DNA of 64,000 bases. Source: Didymella arachidicola. Its lineage: Eukaryota > Ascomycota > Dothideomycetes > Pleosporales > Didymellaceae. A program made the translations under genes and the position numbers. Below are positions 62,033-64,000 of the stretch, piece by piece (the stretch's first letter is position 1; each line of letters begins with the position of its first letter). Location of the stretch: the NCBI GenBank assembly GCA_016630955.3, contig CM049991.1, positions 1,302,001-1,366,000 on the forward strand. The letters are read 5' to 3'. Under the pieces are notes generated by a model. That model did no database searches. It was not told the DNA's origin and was given only the letters and a program-made list of their open reading frames with translations.

Positions 62033-64000
62033 CTAGCTCCTTCCATCGATCTTATCCTGCACCCACTGTGGCACCTTCGGCTTCTTCTCCCAGCCCTCCT
62101 TCCAGCCCGTCCTCCACCCCTCGACGCTGCCCGGTAGCGCAAAAACGGCAGTGAAGAACCACGTGGTCGAGCCTGCCTTGAGTTCACTCTTGAGCAGGGG
62201 TACCACACTCCTAGCTTCAACAAGATTGCTGTTCGCATCCGCCTGCAGCACATGCCCGTCGCGAGTCGCAGTCGACAACTCCACAATACCGACCACACCT
62301 GACTTCGGACTCGCAGCGAGCGAACTGCGCTCCCGATCGCTCCTGCCCTCAGGGAGCGACTCATCGAAGCCATTGAAGACTCGTCCATCAGCCTCTCTCG
62401 CGCCATAAACAGCAAATGCACCCTCGGCGGTCAGCACATTACGGCCTGTGGTGATCCTATGGATCCTGAGGTGCCAATTCGGAGCTGACTCAGCTGGAGG
62501 GACTAGGAAGGTAGTGATCTCGACATCAGACCAGGGCTTCATACTGCTGACCAGCACCGGCGCGCCGTCAAAGGCCTCGATATTCGAGTCGCCATTGTGC
62601 GCACGTCGCATCTTCCACAGCTCGCCGCCGTCGTCAGATAGAGCCAGGGAGGACTCGGGGACGAATTGCTCAAGCTCTTGGTAGCCTGTCGATACGGAGT
62701 ATGCGAAGGCTGCGCTGTAGGCAAATTTGCCGTACTTCGCGTTTGAGTTCTTGATTGCGTAGTGGCAAGACTGGCCGCTGCTGAGAAGAAATGAGTGTCC
62801 ACCGCTACGGATGACAATCTGTCGGGGGTGTTTGAGCGGTCGGACGATGCGCGTATTGGCGTACGGATGGGCTTCCTCTTTGGCGGTCCAGAAGGGATGA
62901 TCTTTTGGCGCTGCGAGCGCGGCAAAGGCAATCATGCACCAGTAGGTTGAGCCAGGGGAGTTGTAGTTCTCTGCTAGGTAATAATTGGGGTATGAATAGC
63001 CGATTGTGAGCATGCCGTTTGACTGGAAGATGTCGTGCTGGGTGGTCCACCAGCGCAGATTGCGAAGCCAAATGCCTTTGACGACACCCCATGATAGCGG
63101 TTCGGGGAGCTCAACATCGGCGAAAGCCACAGATCCCCAGAATGCAACCATGGCCCATCGGTAGGTGAGCGACCGGCCGAAGGTGATAGCGCGACCCTCG
63201 GGATCGAAGAAGTGAACAAAATCCTGAGCATACAATCGTGCACGCTCCTTGTATTCTGAAGCTTGCTCGGGATCGATGTCAGCGGCAAGCTTGGAGTATA
63301 GTAGCTGGAGGTACTGGATCGCGAAACTGGAACTGTAGTAGTCCATCTGGCGATAGTACTCAGGTCCGTCATTGCTCCAACCGTCGCCGCGGTAGAAAGT
63401 GTTTAATTGCTTGATATCTGACTTGACAAGGTCGCTGTTCCACTTCGCACCGTTCTTCGCAAGGCCAAGATTGGCAAAGACACGGAACCACAGCCTACAT
63501 TTATTAGTATCCGTGTGACAAGATGACGGAGCGAGTAGTTGCAACACATACCAGTTTGTATTGGGCATCTCCTTGTCGTTCATACTACCCAGCCATGTCT
63601 CAACATTTTTCTTCTGCTTGTCGTTTAACGGATCCCAAAACCGCTTATTCGCTACAGCAAGTGTGTACCCGATAGGACAAGCCTCGACCATCCTCTGATC
63701 GATATCTTCCATATAGCCCCAGAAGCCCGGGCTCTCAGGATCCGTTCCATTGATCAAACCCTGAACAAACTTGTCGGTGTGAGCGTATTGACTGTCTCCA
63801 GCCAACAAAGCAGCAAGACCCCACAATGGTCGTGCAAAGCCCTCGACACCAGCAGCAGTCTCATCAAAGCGAGTCCCAGTGTATCCAACTCTAACAATGG
63901 AACTGTGCTCCGAGAAACCCGCCAAGAGCGGATCGATAAGCGAAGCTACAGCCTTGATGACATCTTCTCTATCGCGCAGGGGATTCGTGGAGAAAGGATG
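62033..64000 (-). CDS. DUF2264 family protein, 5' part beyond window
   Basis: Partial at its N-terminus; the frame is open to base 64000. Exons are <64000-63552 and 63494-62033, joined across a 57-bp intron with a TACTAAT branch site that restores NTNWLWFRVFANL. Features typical of DUF2264 are visible: EGFARPLWGLAALL, GDGWSNDGPEYYRQMDYYSSSFA, GRSLTYRWAMVAFW and NYNSPGSTYWCMIAFAALA. The first two-thirds suggest an alpha-helical toroid as in many carbohydrate-active enzymes, and the remainder is beta-rich. Activity is unknown; a role on sugars is inference. About 636 residues are visible. Confidence 0.87.
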   Translation of the reverse strand, partial: HPFSTNPLRDREDVIKAVASLIDPLLAGFSEHSSIVRVGYTGTRFDETAAGVEGFARPLWGLAALLAGDSQYAHTDKFVQGLINGTDPESPGFWGYMEDIDQRMVEACPIGYTLAVANKRFWDPLNDKQKKNVETWLGSMNDKEMPNTNWYVLQLLAPSSCHTDTNKCRLWFRVFANLGLAKNGAKWNSDLVKSDIKQLNTFYRGDGWSNDGPEYYRQMDYYSSSFAIQYLQLLYSKLAADIDPEQASEYKERARLYAQDFVHFFDPEGRAITFGRSLTYRWAMVAFWGSVAFADVELPEPLSWGVVKGIWLRNLRWWTTQHDIFQSNGMLTIGYSYPNYYLAENYNSPGSTYWCMIAFAALAAPKDHPFWTAKEEAHPYANTRIVRPLKHPRQIVIRSGGHSFLLSSGQSCHYAIKNSNAKYGKFAYSAAFAYSVSTGYQELEQFVPESSLALSDDGGELWKMRRAHNGDSNIEAFDGAPVLVSSMKPWSDVEITTFLVPPAESAPNWHLRIHRITTGRNVLTAEGAFAVYGAREADGRVFNGFDESLPEGRSDRERSSLAASPKSGVVGIVELSTATRDGHVLQADANSNLVEARSVVPLLKSELKAGSTTWFFTAVFALPGSVEGWRTGWKEGWEKKPKVPQWVQDKIDGRS

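Overview
The window is nuclear DNA from a filamentous ascomycete (Pezizomycotina; gene content and style fit Dothideomycetes, which is inference). The support is dense, mostly single genes on both strands, introns of about 45-70 bp with GT...CTRAY...AG signals, fungus-only families (Zn2Cys6 regulator, Afi1/SPA, DUF6594, DUF2264) and a fungal pogo-type transposon. I recognise about 26 protein genes. Their exon joins were worked out by hand from reading frame and splice signals. I saw no rRNA, tRNA or CRISPR array.

Layout. 1-10.9 kb holds housekeeping and signalling genes: the 3' part of an uncharacterised cytoplasmic protein, an Afi1-like polarity protein divergent from a myosin regulatory light chain-like EF-hand protein, the oligosaccharyltransferase subunit Swp1/ribophorin II, and a protein kinase fused to a DUF6594 membrane domain. 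11-31 kb looks like a metabolic cluster: CocE/S15 hydrolase, small cupin, fumarylacetoacetase, LigB-type extradiol dioxygenase, a C2H2 + Zn2Cys6 regulator, a DHA1-like MFS transporter, an FAD monooxygenase fused to an acetoacetate-decarboxylase-like domain, a small unknown gene, and an aldehyde-dehydrogenase-like protein without the catalytic cysteine. The enzyme set suggests hydroxylation, ring opening, hydrolysis and decarboxylation of an aromatic compound under a local regulator and transporter; the substrate cannot be read from sequence.

The cluster is interrupted at 22.8-25.5 kb by a transposon island: an intact pogo/Tc1-mariner element (75-bp inverted repeats, TA duplication, DD35D transposase) sits inside a small non-coding TA element that also holds a fold-back sequence, and a second small TA element lies just beside it.

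31.5-58.5 kb is core genome rich in mitochondrial functions: uS8m, Mic60, aspartate/glutamate carrier Agc1, pyruvate dehydrogenase subunit Pdx1, and a mitochondrial membrane protein divergent from Pdx1. It also has a Pro/Gln-rich conserved protein, a single-pass membrane protein with a PPxY motif, a glycosyltransferase split by one in-frame TAA, a C2H2 factor, and the bromodomain AAA ATPase Yta7/Abo1. The right end carries a GPCR-like receptor and a DUF2264 protein running off the window.
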